Both the position numbers and the translations under genes were made by a program. Below are positions 37,333-48,097 of a stretch of 64,000 nt of DNA, in pieces. The DNA comes from Stenotrophomonas maltophilia (GTDB lineage: Bacteria > Pseudomonadota > Gammaproteobacteria > Xanthomonadales > Xanthomonadaceae). Below the pieces are notes generated by a model. That model was not told the origin of the DNA. It did no database searches and saw nothing but the letters and a program-made list of their open reading frames with translations. The first letter of the stretch is position 1. Each line of letters opens with the position of its first letter. Location: assembly GCF_900186865.1 (NCBI RefSeq), contig NZ_LT906480.1, positions 3,056,001-3,120,000 on the forward strand. The letters are read 5' to 3'.

Positions 37333-37378
37333 TTATCCACAAAGTTGCCCACGCGTAATCCACACCCCCTGTGGACAA
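37333..37378. promoter_or_regulatory. cluster of three DnaA-box-like sites
   Basis: Within 46 bases lie a perfect TTATCCACA (37333-37341), TAATCCACA (37356-37364) and the reversed TGTGGACAA (37370-37378). It sits in the gap of about 340 bases between pssA and the methyltransferase gene, which otherwise shows no gene. Confidence 0.55.
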
Positions 37379-37515
37379 CCAGATCTCACCGACTGCGACG
37401 CTGGACATTTCCTCATCACCCGGAAGCGGGGTTTCCCTACTTCCCAAGCCACAGGGTCGGCGCTATGGTCACCGGCGGACCCGCCGCCGCCACGTCCGAA
37501 ACTCTGCAACGGACG

Positions 37516-38166
37516 ATGATGATGCTGGATGCTCCCACCCTGGCCGCACAGCTGCGGCAGCCCCACGGCGAGGCCGCGCTGGCGGTGGCCGACTCGATGA
37601 ACCACAGCAACGGCGCACTCAACCTGGCCGCAATCGGGCTGCTGGCCGTCGGTGCCGGCGAACGGGTCCTGGAGGTCGGCCCGGGCAATGCGGCCTTCGC
37701 GCCACTGATGCTGCAGGCCACCGGCAGCCACTATCTGGGCATCGAGCTGTCCACGGCCATGGTCGAGGCCGGCAACCAGCGGCTGGCCGACGCCGGGGTG
37801 GCCGAACGTGCGGCGATGCGACACGGCGACGCCCATGCACTGCCGGTCGCCGATGCCGCGATGGATGCCGCGCTGGCGGTCAACACCCTGTACTTCTGGC
37901 CGAACCTGGCCCCGGTGCTGGACGAACTGGCGCGGGTGCTGCGCCGGGGCGGCCGCCTGTGCCTGGCCTTCGGCGATGCCAGCTTCATGCGCAGCCTGCC
38001 ATTCGCCGCCGACTTCCAGCTGCATGAGCTGGACACGGTGGAGCTGGCGCTGCGGGTATCGGGCTTCCGCGTCTCGGCCTGGCGCAGCCACCGGGAAACC
38101 GCGACCGGCAATGATGGCCAGGCGCGCGAAAAACACTTCCACCTGCTGCTGGCACAGCGGCACTGA
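37516..38166 (+). CDS. class I SAM-dependent methyltransferase
   Basis: About 216 residues with the SAM-binding core VLEVGPGNAAFAPL, a following acidic strand (YLGIELSTAMVE), HGDAHALPVADAAMD and ARVLRRGGRLCLAF. It belongs to the Methyltransf_11-like group; the substrate is not visible. An in-frame ATG at 37465 would add 17 residues; the later start fits the family N-terminus better, but neither has a strong Shine-Dalgarno. Confidence 0.82.
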   Translation: MMMLDAPTLAAQLRQPHGEAALAVADSMNHSNGALNLAAIGLLAVGAGERVLEVGPGNAAFAPLMLQATGSHYLGIELSTAMVEAGNQRLADAGVAERAAMRHGDAHALPVADAAMDAALAVNTLYFWPNLAPVLDELARVLRRGGRLCLAFGDASFMRSLPFAADFQLHELDTVELALRVSGFRVSAWRSHRETATGNDGQAREKHFHLLLAQRH

Positions 38167-38170
38167 AGTG

Positions 38171-38961
38171 GTAGCGCCGGCCGCTGGCCGGCTGCTCCGG
38201 CCATTGCGGATTGCCGGCCAGCGGCCGGCACTACCCGGCCTGCACCCGGCCGCCAGCGAGCAAAACAGAACACCTGCATCCGCGGCGGATGCGATCCGTC
38301 CGAGTGGTAGAGCCGGCCGCTGGCCGGCTGCTCCGGCCATTGCGGATTGCCGGCCAACGGCCGGCACTGCCCTGCCTGCACCCGGCCGCCAGCGAGCAAA
38401 ACAGAACACCTGCATCCGCGCCGGATGCGATCCGTCCGAGTGGTAGCGCCGGCCGCTGGCCGGCTGCCCCGGCCATTGCGGATTGCCGGCCAGCGGCCGG
38501 CACTACCCGGCCTGCACTCGGCCGCCAACGAGCAAAACAGAACACCTGCATCCGCGCCGGATGCGATCCGACCGAGTGGTAGAGCCGGCCGCTGGCCGGC
38601 TGCTCCGTCCATTGCGGATTGCCGGCCAGCGGCCGGCACCACCCAACCTGCACCTGCCGCCAGCGAACAAAGCAGAACACCTGCATCCGCGGCGGATGCG
38701 ATCCGACCGAGTGGTAGAGCCGGCCGCTGGCCGGCTGCTCCGTCCATTGCGGATTGCCGGCCAGCGGCCGGCACTACCCAACCTGCACCTGCCGCCAGCG
38801 AGCAAAACAGAACACCTGCATCCGCGGCGGATGCGATCCGACCGAGTGGTAGAGCCGGCCGCTGGCCGGCTGCTCCGGCCATTGCGGATTGCCGGCCAGC
38901 GGCCGGCACTACCCAGCCTGCACGCGGCGCCGCCAGTGCGCGAAACAGAACACCTGCATCA
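38171..38961. repeat. six-copy tandem array of a REP pair plus a copied gene tail
   Basis: GTAG elements recur at 38171, 38307, 38443, 38579, 38714 and 38849, a period of 136 then 135 bases. Each unit holds a GTAG-led REP palindrome, a 22-base spacer (GCTGCTCCGGCCATTGCGG), the opposite REP, about 45 bases of the 3' end of the MATE gene (GCGAGCAAAACAGAACACC) and a 26-base filler (GGATGCGATCCG). The last unit runs into the real MATE gene end. Units differ by only a few bases. Confidence 0.9.
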
Positions 38962-40273
38962 CCAGCATGGCCAGCAACCCCAGCGGCCATGCCCACCACA
39001 GCCCGGCCAGACCGTGCCGGGACTGCAGCCACATCGCCAACGGCAGCTCCAGCAGCAACACGGCAGCCATGCCCAGCAATGCCGGCAACAGCACCGTGCC
39101 GCTGCCGCGCATCACTCCGACCAGCACCGCACTGCCTCCCATCGCCAGCACGCCCCACACCACCGTGCGCAACTGCTGCGTGGCCAGTTCGCGCGGCTCT
39201 GCGGCCGCCAGGATCAAACCAGTCAGCCACGGCGCCAGCGCCATCACCAGCAGCACCACGACTGTCAGCATCGCAAGACCCAGCATCACCCCGGTGCGGG
39301 CGATGGCAGGCAGCCGTGCCGTACGCCCCGCTCCCATCGCATGCGCGGCGAGGATGGTGGCAGTGATCCCTAGGGACATTGCCGGCAGCTGCACCCAGCT
39401 CATCAACTGATTGACCGCACCGTAGGCGGCCGTGGCCGTGTAGCCATAGCGGTTGATCCAGCCCAGCAGCACGATTTCGGCAATGGCCAGGCTGAGCATC
39501 TGCAACGAAGACGGTATGCCGATGCGCAGCATCGAACGGATCAGCGCTCCATCAAAGCGGATGGCTTGCAGCAGCTCATGCCCCGGGGCCAACGGGTGCC
39601 CCATCCGCTGCCACCGCCACGTCAGCCAGGCCAGGGCCAGCAGCGAGGCGAGCGCCGCCGAGACTGCCGCACTGGCCGCGCCCAGCCATGGCAGGCCGGC
39701 CCATCCCAGAATCAGCAGCGGCGTGCACAGCAGGCCGATCAGGGTGGCCAACAGCAGCGCCTGCAGGGGCGTCTTCGCATCGCCCACCGCGCGACTCACG
39801 GCGGTGGCCAGCCACAGCAGGAAGAATGCAGGTGCAGCCAGCAACAGCACGCGCGCGTAGACGATGGATTCGCCGAGGATCGGCGCTGGCGTGCCCAGTG
39901 CCGCCAGCAGCTGTGGCGCGAAACCGCCGCCCACCGCCATCACCAGCACTGACAACAGCAGAATCAGTGCCACCGCACTGCCGGCCACCGCGCGAGCCTG
40001 TTGCGGCCGGCCCGCGCCCCAGGCTTGGCCGATCAGCACCATCGCACCGGTCGCCAGACCCATTACCAGGGCCAGCAGCAGGAAGAAGACAGGAAAGAAC
40101 GCTGCGGCGGCGGCCACCGCCTGCGTACCCAGCAGATGGCCGAGGTAAATGTTGTCCAGCGTGCCTGCGGCCAGCTGCAATGCGTTGGTCAGCAGCATCG
40201 GCAGCAGCAGGGTCAGATAGGTGCGCCAGAGGGGCGGCGCGACCGGGGGGATGGGATGCGTGGGGGTGTCCAT
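38909..40273 (-). CDS. MATE-family multidrug/cation efflux transporter
   Basis: A 454-residue protein with about 12 membrane helices in two halves. Family motifs include MLLTNALQLAAGTLDNIYLGHLLG in helix 1-2, FFLLWLATAVSRAVGDAKTP, and QLMSWVQLPAMSLG in the second half. MATE pumps export cationic drugs and dyes using Na+ or H+. The stop codon TAG (38909-38911) is part of the GTAG of a REP element, and the last 15 codons are copied in the downstream tandem array. The ATG at 40273 is the family start; earlier ATG codons are unlikely. Confidence 0.9.
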   Translation of the reverse strand: MDTPTHPIPPVAPPLWRTYLTLLLPMLLTNALQLAAGTLDNIYLGHLLGTQAVAAAAAFFPVFFLLLALVMGLATGAMVLIGQAWGAGRPQQARAVAGSAVALILLLSVLVMAVGGGFAPQLLAALGTPAPILGESIVYARVLLLAAPAFFLLWLATAVSRAVGDAKTPLQALLLATLIGLLCTPLLILGWAGLPWLGAASAAVSAALASLLALAWLTWRWQRMGHPLAPGHELLQAIRFDGALIRSMLRIGIPSSLQMLSLAIAEIVLLGWINRYGYTATAAYGAVNQLMSWVQLPAMSLGITATILAAHAMGAGRTARLPAIARTGVMLGLAMLTVVVLLVMALAPWLTGLILAAAEPRELATQQLRTVVWGVLAMGGSAVLVGVMRGSGTVLLPALLGMAAVLLLELPLAMWLQSRHGLAGLWWAWPLGLLAMLVMQVFCFAHWRRRVQAG

Positions 40274-40393
40274 GGGGTTCTCTGGGCAAGGCGCTGCCCT
40301 GCCCGGCGTTTCCGCCAGCAAAGCAAGCAAAGGGGAGCGGGCGGCCGTGGCCCGCGATCAGATGGCGCCGCCGCTCAGCAACGGCGCAGTGGC

Positions 40394-41023
40394 TCAGCCG
40401 TCTGCGTGGTCCGAAGAATCATCGAAGGCCAGGCGCAGGGCGTGATTGCGCACATCCTCGGGCCAGCTGCGCAACGCCATTTCCAGGCCCGCCCGGTCGT
40501 GCGCGAACAGGACACGGATGGCCTCCTCGAAACCCGGCAGGTCTCCGGCGATGGTCTGCAGGAAGTGATAGGCACGCTCGCTGTGGCGGCGCTGCCGGTC
40601 CTTGTCGGCACCAGCACGGCTGGCCGCCTCCACCAGCTTGCGCAGCACTACCGAGGCCCCGCCGGGCTGCTCGGCCAGCCACGCCCAGTGGCGCGGCAGC
40701 AGGGTCACTTCGCGTGCGACCACGCCCAGCTTGGGGCGGCCGCGGCCACGCGGAGTTGCCGGCGCCTCTTCGGCAGTAACGTCGGCATCCGCCTCGACGG
40801 CGGCGGGAAAGGCTTCGACGACCCGCGCCAGCAGTTCTGCGTCACTGCCGCGCGTATCGAAATCACGGGTGCGGCCGGTAGCGTTGTCGAACACCAGCAA
40901 GGGTCCGGCAGCGTTGTCGGCGCGCAGCTGCTTGAGGGCCAGCGCGGCCACTTCCGGGGTACCGGAAGCGACCAGGCGGTGGCCGTCGAAACAACTGAAG
41001 GGAGGGAGTCGGGACGCAGGCAT
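40394..41023 (-). CDS. DUF2239-family protein
   Basis: The 209-residue product has the DUF2239 signature: FDGHRLVASGTPEVAALALK at the N-terminus and TPRGRGRPKLGVVAREVTL, LPRHWAWLAEQPGGASVVLR in the middle. The GRGRPKLG stretch resembles an AT-hook-like basic motif. Function is unknown, but the LPRHW-Q-P-G-G segment looks like a ribbon-helix-helix or HTH and the protein may bind DNA. Confidence 0.85.
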   Translation of the reverse strand: MPASRLPPFSCFDGHRLVASGTPEVAALALKQLRADNAAGPLLVFDNATGRTRDFDTRGSDAELLARVVEAFPAAVEADADVTAEEAPATPRGRGRPKLGVVAREVTLLPRHWAWLAEQPGGASVVLRKLVEAASRAGADKDRQRRHSERAYHFLQTIAGDLPGFEEAIRVLFAHDRAGLEMALRSWPEDVRNHALRLAFDDSSDHADG

Positions 41024-41052
41024 GGCAATGGCATCGGAGGTGATGCGCGAAT

Positions 41053-41094
41053 ATTGCCCGGGTAATTTTCGTTCGTCAATATTGCCCGGATATT
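41053..41094 (-). promoter_or_regulatory. promoter with tandem ATTGCCCGG operators before the DUF2239 gene
   Basis: ATTGCCCGGGTAAT (41053-41066, palindromic but for one base) and a second ATTGCCCGG (41081-41089) are 28 bases apart. On the minus strand a TTGACG box (41073-41078) and CAATAT (41050-41055) are spaced 17 bases, so one operator copy sits between and over the promoter boxes. Confidence 0.55.
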
Positions 41095-41185
41095 AATCAA
41101 CCGGAAGAGCGTGCCAACCAAGGTTGGCACCCACCTGGAAGGTTGATCCCCACTCGAAAGATCGCCCCCCTCCCGATTCGCCGGG

Positions 41186-41683
41186 TTACAGCCGGCTGTA
41201 GGACCAGCTGACCATGCGGCCGTCCTGGTACGGCATCACGCCGTGGAACGGGCGCGGGTCGGCGTCGAACACCAGTGGCAGGAAGTTGCGGTCGCCCTCC
41301 CACATCGGCAGCGCATCAAGCTTGTCCAGGTCCACCCACTCCAGCGTGCCTTCATGGTTGCCGCCGTGCGGGGTGCCTTCGAAACTGTCGATGACGAACA
41401 CGAAGCCCAGCCAGTCCTCGCCGTGCTTGCCGAAACCCGGCCAGCTGATGGTGCCGCGCAGGCGCATTTCCGTGCAGTCGATGCCGGCCTCTTCCTGGAT
41501 CTCGCGGCGCATGCTGGCGGCCACGTCCTCGTCCGCTTCGATCTTGCCGCCCAGCCCGTTGTACTTGCCCAGGTGGTGGTCACCGGGCCGGGTGTTGCGG
41601 TGGATCATCAGCACCTGGCGACGATCGGGCGACAGCACGTAGCCCAGGGTGGCGACGATCGGGGTGTACGGCATGGGCAGCAT
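41186..41683 (-). CDS. NUDIX hydrolase
   Basis: The 165-residue protein contains a complete NUDIX box, GGKIEADEDVAASMRREI followed by QEEAGI. The N-terminal ATLGYVLS and NTRPGDHHLGKYNG segments resemble 8-oxo-dGTP/2-OH-dATP diphosphatases of the MTH1-like kind. It probably sanitises oxidised nucleotides. A start three codons later is equally possible. Confidence 0.88.
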   Translation of the reverse strand: MLPMPYTPIVATLGYVLSPDRRQVLMIHRNTRPGDHHLGKYNGLGGKIEADEDVAASMRREIQEEAGIDCTEMRLRGTISWPGFGKHGEDWLGFVFVIDSFEGTPHGGNHEGTLEWVDLDKLDALPMWEGDRNFLPLVFDADPRPFHGVMPYQDGRMVSWSYSRL

Positions 41684-41715
41684 CCAGCGGCAGGTCAGCC
41701 GTGGATTATGGCCGA

Positions 41716-42225
41716 TCAGCGCACCAGCGACAGGCGGCGTTCGGCAGCCGCAGTGGCGCCATCAGGATCGCGGCGCAGGGTGGCCACGCCGTGGCCGCGC
41801 TCGGCGAGGTATTCCAGCCACTTGCCGAGGAAGGTGTTCATCCGCATGCGGTGGCTGATCAGTTCCGCCGGCGGCGGGTACAGGCCCATGGTGTCCTGCC
41901 AGCGGCGGCCGACGTAGCAATGGGTGGTCTCGGCCTGGCGCGCATCACGGTACAGGCGGACGTAGGCCGACGGATCAGGCTCGCCGGTGACCGGGTCGGC
42001 CAGGTAGTAGGTCAGCCGCAGCTCCACCGTGTAGCGGTGGCACTCGATCACGTCCAGGCGGACATCCAGGCCGTCGCCGATCGAGGAAATGTAGCTGCCC
42101 GCCGCCAGTCCGGCCGGTTCGAACAGGCGCACCAGATGGCGATAGTTCTCCGCGTACAGGCCCATGAGCCAGCTCAACCGGCTCAGGCGGGGAATGCGTT
42201 CGGTACGGGGCAAGGCTCGGGCCAT
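41716..42225 (-). CDS. DUF1249-family protein (YqiB-like)
   Basis: The 169-residue product shows the YqiB pattern LMGLYAENYRHLVRLF, VIECHRYTVELRLTYYL, VRLYRDARQAE and NTFLGKWLEYLAERGH. The family is conserved in gammaproteobacteria without known function. Confidence 0.85.
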   Translation of the reverse strand: MARALPRTERIPRLSRLSWLMGLYAENYRHLVRLFEPAGLAAGSYISSIGDGLDVRLDVIECHRYTVELRLTYYLADPVTGEPDPSAYVRLYRDARQAETTHCYVGRRWQDTMGLYPPPAELISHRMRMNTFLGKWLEYLAERGHGVATLRRDPDGATAAAERRLSLVR

Positions 42226-42286
42226 GGGTCGATCCTACACGTTGGTGCTTCAACGTGGGGGCGTACATGCGCAAGCCAAGCCCTGA

Positions 42287-42365
42287 GGTAGTGCCGGCCG
42301 CTGGCCGGCAGCGCAGTATCGCGGCCGAGGGTCCATCGATCAGCCGGCCAGCGGCCGGCTCTACC
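42287..42365. repeat. SMAG/REP inverted pair
   Basis: GTAG-led GCCGGCC palindromes in opposite orientation with a 30-base spacer, just behind the ppsR gene end. Confidence 0.85.
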
Positions 42366-42378
42366 GGCTCTACCGGAA

Positions 42379-43200
42379 TCAATACAACTCGCGCTGCAGC
42401 CCCAGCGTGGCCAGCACCTTGCTGGAAATCTCCTCGATCGAGGTATGCGTGGTGCTCAGCGTCGGGATCCGCTCCATCTGGAACATCACCTCGGCCGCGG
42501 CCACCTCGCGCTTGCAGGTCTCCAGGTTGGCGTAGCGCGAGTTCGGGCGGCGCTCCTGGCGGATCTGCTGCAGGCGGTCCGGGTCGATGGTCAGGCCGAA
42601 CAGCTTGCGCCGGTAGTTGCGCAGGCGTGGCGGCAGGCGATCGCTTTCCAGGTCCTCGTCGGTCAGCGGATAGTTGGCCGCACGCACGCCGTAATGCAGG
42701 GCCAGGTAGATGCAGGTCGGCGTCTTGCCGGCGCGCGACACCGCCACCAGGATCACGTCGGCATCGTCGTAGTTCACCGCGATACCGTCATCGTGGGTCA
42801 GGGCGAAGTTCATCGCGTTGATGCGGCGGTGGTAGGTGTCGAAGTCGACCATGCCGTGGGCCTGGCCGACCCGGGCCAGGCGCGGGCTGGCCAGTTCACG
42901 CTCCAGCGGCTCGATGAACGGCGCGAACACATCCAGCATCAGCGCCCCGCTGTCGGCCAGGATCAGGCTCAGGCTCTGGTCCACGCAGGAGTTCACCACG
43001 ATCGGCCGGACCTGGTACCGCTCCCCGGCCGCCTGGATCCGGGCACAGGCTTCACGCGCTTTTTCGGGGTCGTCGACAAACGACATGCGGTCGGTAATGA
43101 AGCTGAACCCGGAGAACTGGGTGAGCAGGCTATGCCCAATGGTTTCAGCGGTGATACCGGTTCCATCGGAAACGTAGAACACCGGGCGGATGGTCGACAT
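42379..43200 (-). CDS. ppsR: PEP synthase regulatory protein (bifunctional kinase/phosphorylase)
   Basis: The 273-residue DUF299 protein has [19 protein letters not shown] at the N-terminus and the nucleotide loop [13 protein letters not shown] near residue 155. PpsR phosphorylates a Thr of PEP synthase in an ADP-dependent way and reverses this by phosphorolysis. It is divergent from its target gene ppsA, as in related genomes. Confidence 0.94.
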   Translation of the reverse strand: MSTIRPVFYVSDGTGITAETIGHSLLTQFSGFSFITDRMSFVDDPEKAREACARIQAAGERYQVRPIVVNSCVDQSLSLILADSGALMLDVFAPFIEPLERELASPRLARVGQAHGMVDFDTYHRRINAMNFALTHDDGIAVNYDDADVILVAVSRAGKTPTCIYLALHYGVRAANYPLTDEDLESDRLPPRLRNYRRKLFGLTIDPDRLQQIRQERRPNSRYANLETCKREVAAAEVMFQMERIPTLSTTHTSIEEISSKVLATLGLQRELY

Positions 43201-43239
43201 GCGCGCTTTTACCCCCTACGAAGCTTAAAAAGGCCGCCA

Positions 43240-43253
43240 GCACAAGCTTGTGC
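43240..43253. promoter_or_regulatory. 14-base palindrome in the ppsR/ppsA divergent promoter region
   Basis: GCACAAGCTTGTGC is a perfect palindrome between the two starts. It is a candidate operator for shared control of ppsR and ppsA; the binding protein is unknown. Confidence 0.45.
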
Positions 43254-43344
43254 CGACAGTGGTCTGCCCGGCATCATATCGGCTTCTTCCTACGGACGCG
43301 GCCACTCAGCCCGCCTCGGGCGATGGCCAAACGGAGCATCGCGC

Positions 43345-45723
<2,379 letters not shown>

Positions 45724-45786
45724 TGCCGTGATGGCCATAGGCTGACGTCGTGTTCATCGGCGTCGGCCGATACTGCTGCTGCACGC

Positions 45787-45815
45787 AAGCCCCGCCTCTG
45801 CGGGGCTTCGTGTTT
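45787..45815 (+). terminator. intrinsic terminator after ppsA
   Basis: AAGCCCCGC and GCGGGGCTT form a perfect 9-base stem around CTCT, followed by a T-rich stretch. Confidence 0.85.
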
Positions 45816-45874
45816 CTGGCGTGCACGCACGCCCTGCCCCACGCAGACACCGTTTCTCAGCAAAGGACTTCCGC

Positions 45875-46771
45875 ATGATCGCCGCAGCAGCACCCGCCGC
45901 CCCCGCCGCAACGCCCTGGTTCCACTCGCTCGACTGGGAACGCCTGCTGGAAACCTACGGCGTGCCGTTGCTGGCCGCGATCGTGGTGCTGCTGGTGGGC
46001 CTGTGGGTGGCACGTCGCTTGTCCAATGCAATGCCGCGCGCCACTGCGCGCATGGGTGTGGACCCGATGCTGGGCAGCTTCCTGCGCAACGTGGTGTATG
46101 CCGCCTCACTGGTGATCGTGGTGGTGCTGGCCATTGGGACTCTGGGCGTGCAGATCACCCCGCTGCTGGCCGTGCTCGGCACCGCTGGCCTGGCGGTCGG
46201 TCTGGCATTGAAGGATTCGCTGTCCAACATCGCCTCGGGCGTGATGCTGGTGACGCTGCGACCGTTCCGCGTGGGCGATGTGGTCACGGTGGCCGGCCAG
46301 ACCGGCACCGTGCGCGAAGTGCGCATCTTCCAGACCGTGCTAACCGGCGCTGACAACCAGCACACCACCATTCCGAACACGCTGATCACCGCCGCGCCGA
46401 TCATCAACCTCACCGCGGAGCCGACACGCCGCGTCGAACTGGTGATCGGCATCGGCTACGAGGACAACATCCAGCTGGCACGCGACACCGCGCTGGCGCT
46501 GATGAAGGCCGACCCGCGCGTGCTGCAGACCCCCGCACCGGACGTGGTGGTCTACGAGCTGGGCGCACACGCCATCAACCTCGGCATCCGCTGCTACGTG
46601 AAGTCGGCCGACTGGTTCGGCACCAAGGTCACGCTGCTGGAGCAGCTGAAGCTGGGCTATGACAAGGCCGGCATCAACATCCCGTACCCGCAGCAGGACA
46701 TGCACCTGTACCTGCATGGCAAGGATGGCGGCGTGGTTCAGGCCGACGCGCTGGTGCGCGACAAGCCGTGA
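45875..46771 (+). CDS. small-conductance mechanosensitive channel (MscS family)
   Basis: The 298-residue protein has three membrane helices in residues 25-150. The pore helix carries the Gly/Ala pattern GTAGLAVGLALKDSLSNIASG, and the beta domain starts with RPFRVGDVV. This is the standard MscS layout (E. coli MscS is 286 residues), so it should open under hypo-osmotic shock. AAGGA precedes the ATG. Confidence 0.93.
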   Translation: MIAAAAPAAPAATPWFHSLDWERLLETYGVPLLAAIVVLLVGLWVARRLSNAMPRATARMGVDPMLGSFLRNVVYAASLVIVVVLAIGTLGVQITPLLAVLGTAGLAVGLALKDSLSNIASGVMLVTLRPFRVGDVVTVAGQTGTVREVRIFQTVLTGADNQHTTIPNTLITAAPIINLTAEPTRRVELVIGIGYEDNIQLARDTALALMKADPRVLQTPAPDVVVYELGAHAINLGIRCYVKSADWFGTKVTLLEQLKLGYDKAGINIPYPQQDMHLYLHGKDGGVVQADALVRDKP

Positions 46772-46784
46772 TCCGGCAGTGGAA

Positions 46785-46885
46785 TGCCGGCCAGCGGCCG
46801 GCACTACCCCTCGCCGCCTGACTGAAATGCCGGCCAGCGGCCGGCACTACCCCGCGCACCCTGGTAGTGCCGGCCGCTGGCCGGC
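46785..46885. repeat. three SMAG/REP elements
   Basis: Palindromes at 46785-46807 and 46828-46850 point one way and one at 46863-46885 the other, between the convergent mscS-type and old yellow enzyme genes. Confidence 0.85.
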
Positions 46886-46896
46886 AGCCTCCAGAA

Positions 46897-47952
46897 TCAG
46901 GCAGCGACGCTCTCTTCCAGCGCCGGGTAATCAGTGAAACCCTCCGCACCACCGCCAAAGAACGTGGCGCGATCCGGAAGATTCAGCGCCGCACCCGTAC
47001 GCAGGCGCTCGGGCAGATCCGGGTTGGCGCGCTCGGCGGTGTACTTGCCGGCGTAGATCAGCGTGCCCGGGTAGACCATGCGCAGCGCCTGCTTGAACGC
47101 CACCGGCATCGGCGGTGCATCGTCCCAGTCGGCCTCGGCAATGTGCAGGTAGCCCACCCCCATCTCACCGAGCAGGTGTGCGGCAGCCAGATAGGTCGCC
47201 TGCGGCGTATCGTCCACCGCCCCCTGCAGCGTGGTCAGCGGCGCCAGGCGCACGCCCACACGCTCGCCACCGGCAACCTCGACCACCGCCTGCACCACCT
47301 CGCGCAGGAAGCGCAGGCGATTCTGCAGTGAGCCGCCGTAGGCATCGGTGCGCTGGTTGGCCTGCGAATCGATGAACTGGTTGATCAGGTAGCCGTTGGC
47401 GCCGTGCAGTTCCACACCATCAAATCCCGCGGCCAGCGCATTGCGCGCGGCCTGCGCGTAATCGGCGACGATGCCGGGAATCTCGTCCTCGCGCAGCGCG
47501 CGCGGCATCGAGTGCTGGATCATCTCGCCCACACCGGCTTCGGGACCCGCCCCAGTCGGGTCGACGAACACTTTCACGCCTTCGGCGAGCAATGCCGAGG
47601 AAGACACCGGCGCCGCGCCATCGGGCTGCAGGGCCACATGCGAGACACGGCCGACGTGCCACAGCTGGGCGTAGATGCGGCCACCGGCGGCGTGCACCGC
47701 ATCGGTCACCTGCCGCCAGCCCTGCACCTGCTCGGCGCTGTGGATGCCCGGGGTCCAGGCATAGCCCTGGCCCTGCTGGCTGATCTGGGTACCTTCGCTG
47801 ACGATCAGGCCGGCGCTGGCGCGTTGCGCATAGTAGGCGGCCATTTCCGCGGTGGCGACGTTGCCATCGGCGGCGCGCGAGCGGGTCATCGGCGGCATCA
47901 CGATGCGGTTGGGCAGCGTCAACGCACCCAGGCGGTGGGGGGTGAACATCAT
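46897..47952 (-). CDS. old yellow enzyme-family oxidoreductase with an internal deletion
   Basis: The 351-residue protein is NemA-like: LPNRIVMPPMTRSRA, ISQQGQGYAWTPGIHS, AGFDGVELHGANGYLINQFID (substrate-binding His and Asn) and RTDAYGGSLQNRLRF are present. After LIYAGKYTAERA the sequence jumps directly to NPDLPERLR. The segment that normally lies between (about 25 residues, including the FGRPFI FMN-phosphate loop) is missing, with the frame kept. Flavin binding is therefore probably damaged. Intact relatives reduce enones, nitro-esters or N-ethylmaleimide with NAD(P)H. Confidence 0.82.
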   Translation of the reverse strand: MMFTPHRLGALTLPNRIVMPPMTRSRAADGNVATAEMAAYYAQRASAGLIVSEGTQISQQGQGYAWTPGIHSAEQVQGWRQVTDAVHAAGGRIYAQLWHVGRVSHVALQPDGAAPVSSSALLAEGVKVFVDPTGAGPEAGVGEMIQHSMPRALREDEIPGIVADYAQAARNALAAGFDGVELHGANGYLINQFIDSQANQRTDAYGGSLQNRLRFLREVVQAVVEVAGGERVGVRLAPLTTLQGAVDDTPQATYLAAAHLLGEMGVGYLHIAEADWDDAPPMPVAFKQALRMVYPGTLIYAGKYTAERANPDLPERLRTGAALNLPDRATFFGGGAEGFTDYPALEESVAA

Positions 47953-48073
47953 GGCGGCAATCTCTTGCGGGGGGAGTGCCGCAAAGGATGGGGATGCCGG
48001 CTGCCAGGCAACAGGCATGCACTGGCAAAACAATTGTTCCCTCGAGGCAAGGATCACCCGCCACGAGGGCTCA

Positions 48074-48097
48074 TCCACGCATGGCGTGGCTCTACTC
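48074..48097. repeat. SMAG-type palindrome supplying the EcsC-family stop
   Basis: A CCACGCATGGCGTGG core followed on the minus strand by GTAG; that TAG (48092-48094) is the stop codon of the EcsC-family gene. Confidence 0.75.

Noticed and set aside
38171..38961. Possible CRISPR array because of evenly spaced repeats.
   Set aside because: Units are nearly identical throughout including spacers, are 135-136 bases long, contain REP palindromes and have no cas genes.
37731..39230. Minus-strand frame of 499 codons through the REP array with repeated VLFCSLAAG-like blocks.
   Set aside because: The repeats are those of the tandem REP array; the frame is open because the unit is about 136 bases with few stops and is not a repeat protein.
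40394..41023. Idea that the DUF2239 gene is part of a toxin-antitoxin pair with the NUDIX gene.
   Set aside because: The genes are more than 160 bases apart with a separate promoter, and neither resembles a toxin.
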